Positions 26,294-34,124 of a stretch of DNA of 64,000 nt are shown here, one piece after another. Below the pieces are notes generated by a model. That model made no database searches. It was not told the DNA's origin and saw only the letters and a program-made list of their open reading frames with translations. The position numbers and the translations under genes are program-made. The stretch lies in assembly GCF_011764565.1 (NCBI RefSeq), contig NZ_AP022871.1:9858320-9922319 (forward strand), read 5' to 3'. The DNA comes from Phytohabitans suffuscus. Its GTDB lineage: Bacteria > Actinomycetota > Actinomycetes > Mycobacteriales > Micromonosporaceae. Position 1 is the stretch's first letter, and every line of letters begins with the position of its first letter.

Positions 26294-27109
26294 TCACCGC
26301 ACGTCCCGCGCCGGGTGGGCCGGCCGCACCGTCAGCGTTCCGTCGTCGTTGCCGGGCCGGCTGGGGGCGATCAGGCCGAGGTCGCCGTCGTAGCGGCGGT
26401 AGAGCAGGTTTCCCCGGCGGGTGTGCCGGTCGGTGTAGAAGATGAACGGCAGCCAGCCGTCGGCGAGCCGGTGCGCGGCCTGCACGGCGGCCAGCACCGG
26501 GACGGGCCGGGGGTTGACCGTCAGCGGCAGGGTGACCGGCAGCGACGGCGGGCGCATCGTGTACTGGCGGGACAGGCACAGCCCGGTCGGCCCCGCCCGG
26601 TAGATCACCGCGTCCTCGCCGGTCTCGCCGTCGGTGAAGAGCGTGACGTCGTAGTCCATCGCGTTCATGAACGCGGCCGCCTGGCACGGCACCCCGACGT
26701 GCAGCCGGTACGTCTTGAGCCGGGTGACGACGACCGGTCCGGGCACGCCCAGCGAGCGCTTGTCCGGATCCGGCCACGGCCACGGCTGCCACGCCGTGGT
26801 CAGCCGGCCGATCTGCCGGTCCAGCCGCTCCGCCGCGGCGGCGACCGCCTCCCGGGCCGTGGGACCGGCGATCTGTACGCGGGCCGGCGCCCCGCACACG
26901 CGGAGGTTGACCTGGACCAGCACCGGCCCGTCAGCGCGGTTGCCGGCGGTCAGCCGCACCCGCGTCGCGGCGGGGTCGACGTGGTGGGTCGCGGCGACCG
27001 CGCCGATCGTCTCCCGGGCGCAGTCCACCTCGCCGTCCAGGACGGGTCCGCCTCGGACGATCCGGACGCCGGCGGGCGGCACACCGGCGGTCGCCTCAGT
27101 CACAGCCAT
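26294..27109 (-). CDS. Rv0079-like ribosome-associated (HPF/S30AE-C) dormancy protein
   Basis: 271 residues from the ATG at 27109; a TTG at 27121, close after GGGGAGG, is an alternative. The N-terminal half has the S30AE-like fold pattern. Two tandem C-terminal modules of the S30AE-C type follow: AAFMNAMDYDVTLFTDGETGEDAVIYR (about residues 155-185) and AAHRLADGWLPFIFYTDRH plus LLYRRYDGDLGLI (about 225-265). The architecture matches mycobacterial Rv0079, a DosR-regulated inhibitor of translation in dormancy, rather than ordinary HPF. It would bind ribosomes and silence them under hypoxia. A 14-bp DosR-like dyad lies upstream at 27182-27195. Confidence 0.78.
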   Translation of the reverse strand: MAVTEATAGVPPAGVRIVRGGPVLDGEVDCARETIGAVAATHHVDPAATRVRLTAGNRADGPVLVQVNLRVCGAPARVQIAGPTAREAVAAAAERLDRQIGRLTTAWQPWPWPDPDKRSLGVPGPVVVTRLKTYRLHVGVPCQAAAFMNAMDYDVTLFTDGETGEDAVIYRAGPTGLCLSRQYTMRPPSLPVTLPLTVNPRPVPVLAAVQAAHRLADGWLPFIFYTDRHTRRGNLLYRRYDGDLGLIAPSRPGNDDGTLTVRPAHPARDVR

Positions 27110-27181
27110 GGCGCTCAGCAAGACCTCCCCGTACCCCGTAAGCCTGCGCCTCAGCGTGCCGAGACGGTGGCCGCCGGGATA

Positions 27182-27195
27182 GGGGCGAAGGTCCC
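27182..27195 (-). promoter_or_regulatory. DosR-like box upstream of the ribosome-hibernation gene
   Basis: On the minus strand this reads GGGACCTTCGCCCC, close to the GGGAC-N4-G(T/N)CCC core of DosR/DevR operators. Near-copies occur at 30315-30328, 30355-30368, 31509-31522, 37643-37656 and 37727-37740, always upstream of stress genes. Confidence 0.6.
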
Positions 27196-27229
27196 ACCCC
27201 GGCAGGACCCCCGGACCCGCGGCCGGATC

Positions 27230-27673
27230 TCACTCCGCGCCGCGGATGATGACCAGCGGGCAGCGGGCGTGGTGGGCACAGTACTGGCTGACCGACCCCA
27301 GCATGGCCCCGACGAACCCGCCGACACCGTGGCTCCCCACCACGAGCGCCTGCGCCCGCTCCGAGACGTCGATCAGCACCCGCGCCGGATGCCCCGCGCT
27401 CACCGTCTCCCGCACGTCGACCTCCGAGCTGGGCCCCAGCGCCTCCCGCACCGCCTTCGTGAGGACCTTCCCCGCCAGCCCCGCGAAGTCCTCGTACGGG
27501 TACGTCGGCCCCCAGCCGTACAGCGCCGGGTACTCCCACGCCGTGACCGCCTGCAGCGTCGCCCCGGTCAGCCGCACCTGATCGGCCGCCCACCGCAGCG
27601 CCGCCTTCGACGCCACCGACCCGTCCACGCCGACCACGACCCGGCCGTCCGCTTCCCCGAACCCGTTCGACAC
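27230..27673 (-). CDS. Universal stress protein, single UspA domain
   Basis: 147 residues from the GTG at 27673, preferred because Usp domains begin within a few residues of the start (VVSNGFGEADGRVVVGVDGSVASKAAL has the family opening). An ATG at 27721 would add a poorly conserved stretch without a ribosome-binding site. The ATP-binding signature is GSHGVGGFVGAMLGSVSQY, that is GxxGx9-10GS, followed by CPLVIIR. It is expected to be cytoplasmic and to bind ATP. It lies next to other dormancy-type genes; upstream is a repeat-rich stretch. Confidence 0.88.
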   Translation of the reverse strand: MSNGFGEADGRVVVGVDGSVASKAALRWAADQVRLTGATLQAVTAWEYPALYGWGPTYPYEDFAGLAGKVLTKAVREALGPSSEVDVRETVSAGHPARVLIDVSERAQALVVGSHGVGGFVGAMLGSVSQYCAHHARCPLVIIRGAE

Positions 27674-27810
27674 GACCAGCACCCCCGTCGCCCCACCGAC
27701 CCCGCCGCGCTCGCCCCCCATGCTGGCGCATCGCCGCGCCGCGCGGTCCCCGAACCAGCCCACCTACCACAATCGGACAAAAGCCCGATATACCCCGGCC
27801 CGCGCCAGCC

Positions 27811-27888
27811 GCGGACCGCACGCTCCCGCGGGCACCGCTGCGGCCGGCGGCTCGCAGAGCTCGCCGAACCCCCGCCCTCCGCTGCCAC
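27811..27888. repeat. Dispersed repeat, copy 1 (second copy at 36644-36720)
   Basis: About 75 bases, starting GCGGACCGCACGCTCCCGCG, are closely matched at 36644-36720 with scattered substitutions. Both copies lie in gene-poor, repeat-rich intervals. The stretch 27674-28679 contains no credible gene, only this repeat, a tandem duplication and palindromic elements. Confidence 0.7.
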
Positions 27889-28064
27889 CTCCGCGCACCA
27901 AGCCCACCGCCCCGCGGGCCCCGCTACCCCATCGAACACAGAACGCCTTTCTCGACCGACCCTTCCGAACCGGGGTGCCGCTCTGTCCACAGTGACCACT
28001 GCCCGGTGGGCGGTTTCTGCTGACTTGTCCGCTTGTCGCGTAGCTCAGGGGATCGGTCCGGGCG

Positions 28065-28112
28065 GATCGTGGTACGGATCCGCCCCTATAAGGGCAGTTT
28101 CATACCACGATC
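28065..28112 (+). repeat. 48-bp palindromic element, copy 1
   Basis: Arms GATCGTGGTA and TACCACGATC enclose a GCCCC/GGGC inner stem. Other copies are at 28314-28360, 36021-36068 (inverted) and 36229-36276, with a diverged relative at 28474-28521. REP-like element; function unknown. Confidence 0.75.
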
Positions 28113-28313
28113 TACTGCGACCCCGCCTCGATCACCGATCCGCCCCTACCGCAGCCGCCCGCAGAGCGGCGACGCCACCAAATCGGACACAGAGCGCTTT
28201 TTCGACAGACCTTGCGAACCAGGGCGCCGCAATGTCCACAGTGACCACTGCCCGGTGGGCGGTTTCTGCTGATTTGTCCGCTTGTCGCGTAGCTCAGGGG
28301 ATCGGCCCGGACG

Positions 28314-28360
28314 GATCGTGGTACGGATCCGCCCCATAAGGGCAGTTTCATACCACGATC
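28314..28360 (+). repeat. 48-bp palindromic element, copy 2
   Basis: Same arms as copy 1, with one base fewer in the central loop (CCCATAAGGG). It lies in the second unit of the tandem duplication, so this copy arose with that duplication. Confidence 0.75.
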
Positions 28361-28473
28361 TACTGCTGCGACCCCACCTCGATCACCGATCCGCCCCCTA
28401 CCGCAGCCGCCTGCCGCTGGGTGCCGGGGCGGTGGCGCTGACGAAATCGCCTGGTTTGCGCTCACCGCCGGCT

Positions 28474-28521
28474 GATCGTGAACCTCGGCTGCCCCCGCTA
28501 GGGCGGCTCACGTCCACGATC
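28474..28521 (+). repeat. Diverged relative of the 48-bp palindromic element
   Basis: Again 48 bases, with outer arms GATCGTG and CACGATC and an inner GCCCC/GGGC pair, but different intervening bases (AACCTCGGCT and GGCTCACGTC). The conserved architecture with a changed stem suggests selection on structure, or an older member of the family. Confidence 0.55.
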
Positions 28522-28679
28522 ACCAGGGAACCCGATCCCTCAGGCGGTGAGGCTACGTGCGCACGGCCGTCACGCCGCCGGTCGATCCCGCGATCACCAG
28601 GAACCGGTCCCTCAGGCCCTGAGGCGGGCGGACAAAATCCGCCCCCATCGGAGACCGTGCCATCACGACCAGGCGCTGG

Positions 28680-29677
28680 TCACCCCGTCAACGCCGGAAG
28701 CCGCCGCACCGGGGAGATGGAGCAGGCGAAGGGCTGGGCCCACCTCGCCGCCGAACGGTCGCACCGCCGGCTTGTCGGCTGGCGCGGGTCCAGGGAACGG
28801 TTTCCGCGCGCCGCGGCGACGCCGAGCGGCAGAGGGCGGGGCCCGCCGGCCGCCCGCGTCAGGGAAGGCAGCAGGACGGCGAGCGCGCAGCCGGTGAGCA
28901 GGGCGGCGGCCCGCGTGTCGGTGAGCAGGGCGATGGCCCGCCTGTCGGTGCCACATAGACGCCGGTCGACGCCGTCCGGCCGGTACGACAGCGCGGCGGT
29001 CAGTGCCGACGCCACGGCCCCGGCGGCACAGAGCGCCAGCAGCAGCGCGCGGCGGCGGGCGCCGAGCGGGCGGGCGCGGCCGGCGCCCACGGTCATCAGG
29101 GCGGCGAGGACCAGCGGCCAGAGCAGGGAGAACTGTTCCTCGATCCCCAGCGACTCCTCGATCCCCAGCGACCAGGTGTGCCGCAACGGCGAGGGGTCGC
29201 CGGTGGCGGTGAAGTAGTCGCCGCCCCGGTCGGCCATCCGCCAGTTCGCCACGTAGGCGAGCGCGGCCACCGTGTCCCAGCGCAGCGCGGGCAACTCTTG
29301 CGGCGGCATCAGCAGCCAGGACACGACCGCGACCGTGGCCACCGTCAGCAGCAGGGCCGGGAGCAGGCGCCGGGCACGCCGTCCCCAGAACGCGAGCAGG
29401 CCGATCCGCCCGGTCCGTGCGTGCTCGTTCAGCAGCAGCGACGTGATCAGGAAGCCGGAGAGGACGAAGAACACGTCGACGCCGAGGAAGCCGCCGGACA
29501 GGGCGCCGACTCCCCCCCGTGGAACGCCAGCGCCGCGGCGACCGCCAAGCCGCGCATGCCGTCCAGGGCCGGCAGGTACGCGAGGCGGGCCGGCGACCCG
29601 GCCGGGCGCCCGACCAGTATCACCAGACACGGCCGGTGCATGCCCCCGACCGGCGGCTTCATGCGGCGCGGCTTCAT
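28680..29677 (-). pseudogene. Acyltransferase 3 (OafA/YrhL-type) membrane protein, frameshifted and 3'-truncated
   Basis: The N-terminal family motif RLAYLPALDGMRGLAVAAALAFHGG is read in one frame and GALSGGFLGVDVFFVLSGFL in the next; one C is missing from the seven-C run at 29512-29518. Later motifs are recognisable (RRARRLLPALLL, HTWSLGIEE, FSLLWPLV). HTWSLGIEEQF is broken by an 18-bp tandem duplication (29136-29171), giving SLGIEESLGIEEQF. After roughly eight membrane segments the homology fades into the repeat region near 28800 without the usual C terminus. Likely a decayed gene. It would have acylated an extracellular sugar. Confidence 0.7.
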
Positions 29678-29737
29678 GCGGCGCGGCGGCGCCCGTGCGG
29701 GTGGGCTCCCCGGCGCGCGCCGCCCGGCCGGCGGCGG

Positions 29738-29845
29738 GCCGGGCCGTGATCGTCACGGCCGCAGGCCGGGCCGCGATCGCCGCAGGCCGGGCCGTGATCG
29801 CCACGGCCGTGGACCGCACCGCGGTCGCCGCGGGCCGGGCCGCGC
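29738..29845. repeat. G+C-rich minisatellite
   Basis: Imperfect repeats of GGCCGGGCCGTGATCGCCAC-type units, about 20-28 bases each, recur four times. They lie between the acyltransferase remnant and the PNPOx-like gene. A shorter duplication (GCGGCTTCATGCGGC) lies just before at about 29655-29685. Confidence 0.6.
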
Positions 29846-29848
29846 CGC

Positions 29849-30277
29849 TCACCGTCTACTCACGACACCGGGGTCGACGAGGCGGTAGCCGGTGACCAGG
29901 CGCGGCTCGACCCGGATGACGCAGTCCATGGCGATGTCCACCCACGGGCGCAGCAGGATCTCGAAGCGGGCCACCTCGCGCGAGTCGGCCACCAGGTGCG
30001 CCACGCCGGTGACCACGACGCTCCAGCCGAGCTGCTCCACCGGGTCGATGTCGTCGGCCTCGTACGCGACGACCATCCCGCGCCCGGAGCCGACCGCGGT
30101 GGCCAGGCCGCCGTCCAGATGGCTGCGGATGACGACCGCGTCGCCGTCCAGGACGTGGTTGACGGGGCGGATCGCCGGCAGCGCCTTCTCCGTGTACACG
30201 ACCCGGCCGAGCGACACGCTCCCGAGCAGCTGCAGGCAGTCCGCGACCTCCAGGTGCTCCAGCACGCGCCGCGACAT
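29849..30277 (-). CDS. Pyridoxamine 5'-phosphate oxidase-like (split-barrel flavin-binding) protein
   Basis: 142 residues from the ATG at 30277 (MSRRVLEHLEVADCLQLLGSVSLGRVVY). The split beta-barrel pattern is clear: LGRVVYTEKALPAIRPVNHVLDGDAVVIRS, GWSVVVTGVAHLVADSREVARFE, and a C-terminal strand IRVEPRLVTGYRLV. Such proteins bind FMN or F420 and reduce small substrates; several belong to the mycobacterial DosR regulon. It is divergent from an Acg-type nitroreductase gene across a 193-base interval with two DosR-like boxes. Confidence 0.85.
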   Translation of the reverse strand: MSRRVLEHLEVADCLQLLGSVSLGRVVYTEKALPAIRPVNHVLDGDAVVIRSHLDGGLATAVGSGRGMVVAYEADDIDPVEQLGWSVVVTGVAHLVADSREVARFEILLRPWVDIAMDCVIRVEPRLVTGYRLVDPGVVSRR

Positions 30278-30314
30278 GATGCAGATCGTCGGGCAGCCCC
30301 CGAGGCACCGCACA

Positions 30315-30328
30315 GGGTCGAAGGTCCC
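30315..30328 (-). promoter_or_regulatory. DosR-like box between PNPOx-like and nitroreductase genes (a)
   Basis: On the minus strand GGGACCTTCGACCC, flanked 5' by TTC as in the TTSGGGAC form of the DosR consensus. It is 38 bases upstream of the PNPOx-like start at 30277. Confidence 0.6.
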
Positions 30329-30354
30329 GAACCAGACATGCCGACCGGCCCCCA

Positions 30355-30368
30355 CCGCCGAAGGTCCC
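30355..30368 (-). promoter_or_regulatory. DosR-like box between PNPOx-like and nitroreductase genes (b)
   Basis: On the minus strand GGGACCTTCGGCGG, also preceded by TTC. It forms a pair with the box 40 bases away, about four helical turns, and lies about 100 bases before the nitroreductase start at 30471. The right half is weaker. Confidence 0.5.
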
Positions 30369-30470
30369 GAACCCCACGGCAGTAAGCCACTGGAGCGCCC
30401 GCTGCCCAGCCCGGCAGGGTCAGGTAAGCGGCTCCCCCAGCGTTGGGGGCGGGACACATCGGAGGGCCCC

Positions 30471-31484
30471 ATGACCACGGACCGAGGGAGAGCGGCGACG
30501 ACCGCCTGGACCGCCGGGCCGGACGGCGCGCTGCGCGCGTGCCTGGAGGACGCCGTGGCCGCGCCGTCGGTGCACAACACCCAGCCGTGGCGGTTCCGGG
30601 TACACGGCGCGACCGTCGAGATCCTGGCGGACCGCGCGCGGCGGCTCGACGTGCTCGACCCGCAGGGCCGCGAGCTGTTCCTCAGCCTCGGCGCGGCGGT
30701 CTTCAACCTGCGCGCGGCGATGCTCGCCCGCGGGCGGGTGCCGGTGCTGCGCCTGCTGCCCGAGCCCGACGAGCCCGACCTGGTCGCCCGGGTCACGGTC
30801 GGGCCGGCGACCCGGCCGCCGGCGACGGCGACCCTGCTGGCCGACGCTATCCCGCGCCGGCACACCAACCGGCAGCCGTTCAGCGAGATCCCCGTACCGG
30901 CCGACGTGCTCGCCGACCTGAGCGCGGCCGCCGACGCCGAGGGGGCCCGGCTGGTGGTCACCGATCCCGAGGCGCGGGACGCGGTGCTCGACGTCGTACG
31001 CATCGCGGAGCAGCGGCGCCGGCACGACCCGGCGTACTGGCGGGAGCTGAGCGAGTGGACGCGCGGCGGGCCGGAGCGCCGCGACGGGGTGCCGCCGGAG
31101 GCGTTCGGCCCGTGGGACGCGCTGGAGACCGTGCCGATCCGCGACTTCAGCGTCGTCCGCCCCGCCCGGCGGCGCAGGCCCGCCCCGTTCGAGCGGGCTC
31201 CCACGATCGCCGTGCTCTACACGGCGGGCGACACCCCGGCGAACTGGCTGCGCGCCGGCCAGGCGCTGGAGCGGGTGCTGCTGACCGCGACGGTCCGCGG
31301 CCTCGCCTCGACGATCATGACGCAGCCGGTGGAGGTGCCACACCTGCGGGCGCTGCTGCGGGACGCCTCGGGCGGGTACGACGCGCAGGCCGTCCTGCGG
31401 TTCGGCTACGGGCCGTTCAGCGCCGCGTCGGCACGCCGCCCGCTCGACGAGGTCCTGGTGGAGGGCCCACCCACGGACGGGTAG
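30471..31484 (+). CDS. Acg-family (Rv2032/Rv3131-like) nitroreductase-fold protein
   Basis: 337 residues; GGAGGGCCCC precedes the ATG at 30471. The family signature AAPSVHNTQPWRFRV occurs near residue 30, followed by RRLDVLDPQGRELFLSLGAAVFNLR, IPRRHTNRQPF and a C-terminal LRFGYG. The protein is a duplicated nitroreductase fold in which the second half is degenerate, as in Acg. In mycobacteria these proteins are strongly induced through DosR and may store or shield flavin rather than reduce nitro compounds. A second member lies at 41014-42009. Boxes at 30315 and 30355 support hypoxic control. Confidence 0.88.
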   Translation: MTTDRGRAATTAWTAGPDGALRACLEDAVAAPSVHNTQPWRFRVHGATVEILADRARRLDVLDPQGRELFLSLGAAVFNLRAAMLARGRVPVLRLLPEPDEPDLVARVTVGPATRPPATATLLADAIPRRHTNRQPFSEIPVPADVLADLSAAADAEGARLVVTDPEARDAVLDVVRIAEQRRRHDPAYWRELSEWTRGGPERRDGVPPEAFGPWDALETVPIRDFSVVRPARRRRPAPFERAPTIAVLYTAGDTPANWLRAGQALERVLLTATVRGLASTIMTQPVEVPHLRALLRDASGGYDAQAVLRFGYGPFSAASARRPLDEVLVEGPPTDG

Positions 31485-31508
31485 CCCCTCCACAGGTCCC
31501 GGCCGGAC

Positions 31509-31522
31509 GGGCCTTCCGGCCC
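31509..31522 (+). promoter_or_regulatory. DosR-like dyad upstream of cydA
   Basis: GGGCCTTCCGGCCC, a near-palindrome with the same 14-base layout as the other boxes (A of GGGAC replaced by C). It is about 125 bases before the cydA start at 31648. Control of bd oxidase by low oxygen would be expected. Confidence 0.45.
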
Positions 31523-31647
31523 TTCTGGCGGCGAGGCGCCCGACCTGATCCTCTCCACGGACGGAGACGGACGGGCGCTCGCCGCGGCCGGCCGGGCGCT
31601 CTCCACGGGCGACGCGACGTGGCACATCAGCGAAAGGAAGCACGCGG

Positions 31648-33060
31648 GTGGACGTTCTTGATCTGGCGCGGTGGCAGTTCGGGGTGACCACCGTCTACCA
31701 CTTCCTGTTCGTGCCGATCACGATCGGCCTGTCGTTCCTGGTCGCGGTCATGCAGACGGTGTGGGCGCGGACCCGTGACGAGCGGTGGCTGCGGCTGACC
31801 CGCTTCTACGGCAAGCTGCTGCTGATCAACTTCGCGATGGGTGTGGTGACCGGCATCGTGCAGGAGTTCCAGTTCGGGATGAACTGGAGCGACTACTCCC
31901 GCTTCGTCGGCGACATCTTCGGCGCCCCGCTGGCGATCGAGGCCCTGCTCGCGTTCTTCCTCGAGTCCACGTTCCTCGGCCTGTGGATATTCGGCTGGGA
32001 CCGGCTGCCCGCGCGCGTCCACCTGGCCTGCATCTGGGCGGTGTCGATCGGCACGATCCTGTCCGCGTACTTCATCCTCGCCGCGAACTCCTGGATGCAG
32101 CACCCGGTCGGCTACCGCTTCAACCCGGACACCGGCCGCGCCGAGCTCACCGACTTCGCCGCGGTGCTGACCAACAAGGTCACCCTCGTCACGTTCCCGC
32201 ACACGCTCGCCGGCTGCTTCCTGACCGCCGGCGCCCTCGTGCTCGCCGTCGCCCTCTGGCACCTCGTCCGCCGCCCCGGCACCGACCAGGCGCCCGCGTT
32301 CCGCACCGCGGCGAAGCTCGGCGCCTGGGTCACGATCGGCGCCGCGGTCGCCACGCTCGTCACCGGCGACGTCCAAGGCAAGATCATGACCGAGGTACAG
32401 CCGATGAAGATGGCCGCCGCCGAGGCCCTCTACGAGACCGAGCAGCCGGCCGCGTTCTCGGTCTTCACGATCGGCACCCTCGACGGCAGCCGCGAGGTCT
32501 ACGCCCTGAAGATCCCCGACCTGCTCTCCTGGCTCGCCACCGGCGACCCCGACGGCACCGTCGAGGGCATCAACGACCTCCAGGCCAGGTACGCCGCGCA
32601 GTACGGCCCCGGCTCGTACACGCCGATCATCCCGGTCACGTACTGGAGCTTCCGCCTCATGATCGGCTTCGGCATGCTCGCCGCCATCGCCGCCGTATGG
32701 GCACTGTGGACACTGCGCCGCGGCCGCGCTCCCACCTCGAGGTGGCTGGCGCGCACCGCCGTCGTGCTCCCGCTGCTGCCACTGGCCGCGAACTCGTTCG
32801 GCTGGATCTTCACCGAGATGGGGCGCCAGCCGTGGATCGTGTTCAGCGAGATGCTCACCCGCGACGGCGTCTCCCGCACGGTATCCACCGGTGAGGTGGT
32901 CACCTCGCTGGCCGGGTTCACGCTCCTGTACGGGCTGCTCGCCTTCGTCGAGGTCCGGCTGCTGCTGCGCTACGCCAAGGCCGGCCTGCCCGACGTGAGC
33001 CCGCCACCGCCCTCCGATGTGGACAGCGACCAGGACCGTCCACTCTCGTTCGCCTACTGA
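31648..33060 (+). CDS. cydA: Cytochrome bd quinol oxidase subunit I
   Basis: 470 residues, GTG start after AAAGGAAG. The protein begins LARWQFGVTTVYHFLFVPIT with the heme b595 His near residue 18. The b558 ligand His is in TFPHTLAGCF, and the conserved GRQPW motif lies near residue 392 (IFTEMGRQPWIVF). Nine transmembrane helices are expected, and the Q-loop is of the short type. The enzyme oxidises menaquinol and reduces O2 with very high affinity, fitting a microaerobic role. cydB follows after 12 bases. No cydDC assembly transporter is in the window. Confidence 0.96.
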   Translation: MDVLDLARWQFGVTTVYHFLFVPITIGLSFLVAVMQTVWARTRDERWLRLTRFYGKLLLINFAMGVVTGIVQEFQFGMNWSDYSRFVGDIFGAPLAIEALLAFFLESTFLGLWIFGWDRLPARVHLACIWAVSIGTILSAYFILAANSWMQHPVGYRFNPDTGRAELTDFAAVLTNKVTLVTFPHTLAGCFLTAGALVLAVALWHLVRRPGTDQAPAFRTAAKLGAWVTIGAAVATLVTGDVQGKIMTEVQPMKMAAAEALYETEQPAAFSVFTIGTLDGSREVYALKIPDLLSWLATGDPDGTVEGINDLQARYAAQYGPGSYTPIIPVTYWSFRLMIGFGMLAAIAAVWALWTLRRGRAPTSRWLARTAVVLPLLPLAANSFGWIFTEMGRQPWIVFSEMLTRDGVSRTVSTGEVVTSLAGFTLLYGLLAFVEVRLLLRYAKAGLPDVSPPPPSDVDSDQDRPLSFAY

Positions 33061-33072
33061 GGAGTGTCCACC

Positions 33073-34074
33073 GTGGAGCTGTCCACCCTCTGGTTCCTGC
33101 TCATCGCGGTGCTCTTCACCGGATACTTCATCCTCGAAGGCTTCGACTTCGGTGTCGGCATCCTCCTGCCCGTGCTCGGCCGCGACGAGCGGGAACGCCG
33201 CGTGCTCATCAACACCATCGGCCCGGTGTGGGACGGCAACGAGGTGTGGGTCCTGACCGCCGGCGGGGCGATGTTCGCCGCCTTCCCCGCCTGGTACGCC
33301 ACCCTCTTCTCCGGCTTCTACCTGCCGCTGCTGCTGATCCTCGTGGCGCTCATCCTGCGCGGCGTCGCCTTCGAGTACCGCGGCAAGCGCCCGGAGCCGC
33401 GCTGGAAGGCCCGCTGGGACGCCGCCATCTTCGCCGGCTCGCTGCTGCCCGCGCTGCTGTGGGGCGTCGCGTTCGGCAACATCGTCCGCGGGGTACGCCT
33501 GGACGCCGACCACGAGTACGCCGGCACCCTCTGGCACCTGCTCAACCCGTACGCCCTGCTCGGCGGCCTGGTCACGCTCACCCTGTTCACCACGCACGGC
33601 GCGGTGTTCCTGGCCCTGAAGACCACCGGCGACATCCGGGCCCGGGCCAACGCGCTCGCCGCCCGCGCCGGACTCGTGGCCGCGGCGCTCGCCGTGGCGT
33701 TCCTCGCCTGGACCCTGCTCGGTGTCCGGGGCGGCGCCGCCGCGGCCGTGCTCGCCGTGCTCGCCGCCGCCGCCCTGGTCGCCGGCCTCGCGGCGAACCG
33801 GGCCGGACGCGAGGGCTGGGCCTTCGTCGGCACGGCCGCCGCGATCGCCCTGTCCGTCGCGACGCTCTTCAGCGCGCTCTACCCGAACGTGCTGCCCTCC
33901 ATTTCGGACAGCGCCAACAGCCTCACCGTCGACAACGCCTCGTCCACCCCGTACACGCTCAAGATCATGACGTGGGTGGCCCTCGTGTTCACGCCGGTCG
34001 TCCTGCTCTACCAAGGCTGGACGTACTGGGTCTTCCGCCGCCGCGTCGACGTCCGCGACATCCCCGACACCTGA
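33073..34074 (+). CDS. cydB: Cytochrome bd quinol oxidase subunit II
   Basis: 333 residues from the GTG at 33073, chosen because GAGGAG is eight bases upstream; the GTG at 33064 sits on the ribosome-binding site itself. Hallmarks: ILEGFDFGVGILLP at residues 20-35, GPVWDGNEVWVLTAGGAMFAAFP, and GVAFEYRGK. Eight to nine helices. It forms the heterodimeric oxidase with CydA. Its 3' end and the gap to phoU contain a threefold direct repeat of CTGACC at 10-base spacing. Confidence 0.95.
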   Translation: MELSTLWFLLIAVLFTGYFILEGFDFGVGILLPVLGRDERERRVLINTIGPVWDGNEVWVLTAGGAMFAAFPAWYATLFSGFYLPLLLILVALILRGVAFEYRGKRPEPRWKARWDAAIFAGSLLPALLWGVAFGNIVRGVRLDADHEYAGTLWHLLNPYALLGGLVTLTLFTTHGAVFLALKTTGDIRARANALAARAGLVAAALAVAFLAWTLLGVRGGAAAAVLAVLAAAALVAGLAANRAGREGWAFVGTAAAIALSVATLFSALYPNVLPSISDSANSLTVDNASSTPYTLKIMTWVALVFTPVVLLYQGWTYWVFRRRVDVRDIPDT

Positions 34075-34124
34075 CCCACCCTGACCTGCCCTGACCCGTT
34101 CCGCGAAATGATGAGGAGGACGCC

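Larger units (their letters stand above)
27931..28413. repeat. Tandem direct duplication of about 230 bp
   Basis: Copy A (27931-28160) and copy B (28182-28413) match over almost their whole length, with only scattered substitutions and 1-3 base indels. Shared landmarks are TCCACAGTGACCACTGCCC, GCTTGTCGCGTAGCTCAGG, the 48-bp palindromic element and a common end CCTACCGCAGCCGCC. No transposase or conserved reading frame is present. Confidence 0.8.

Noticed and set aside
28030..28060. tRNA-like string GCGTAGCTCAGGGGAT (also in the duplicate near 28290)
   Set aside because: It resembles a tRNA D-arm, but no acceptor stem, anticodon arm or T-arm (GTTCGA) can be found around it, and the following bases belong to the palindromic element.
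31627..34014. Minus-strand open frame of about 795 codons opposite cydA-cydB
   Set aside because: Composition is almost entirely Gly, Arg, Glu, Asp and Val without motifs, and cydA and cydB are unmistakable on the other strand.
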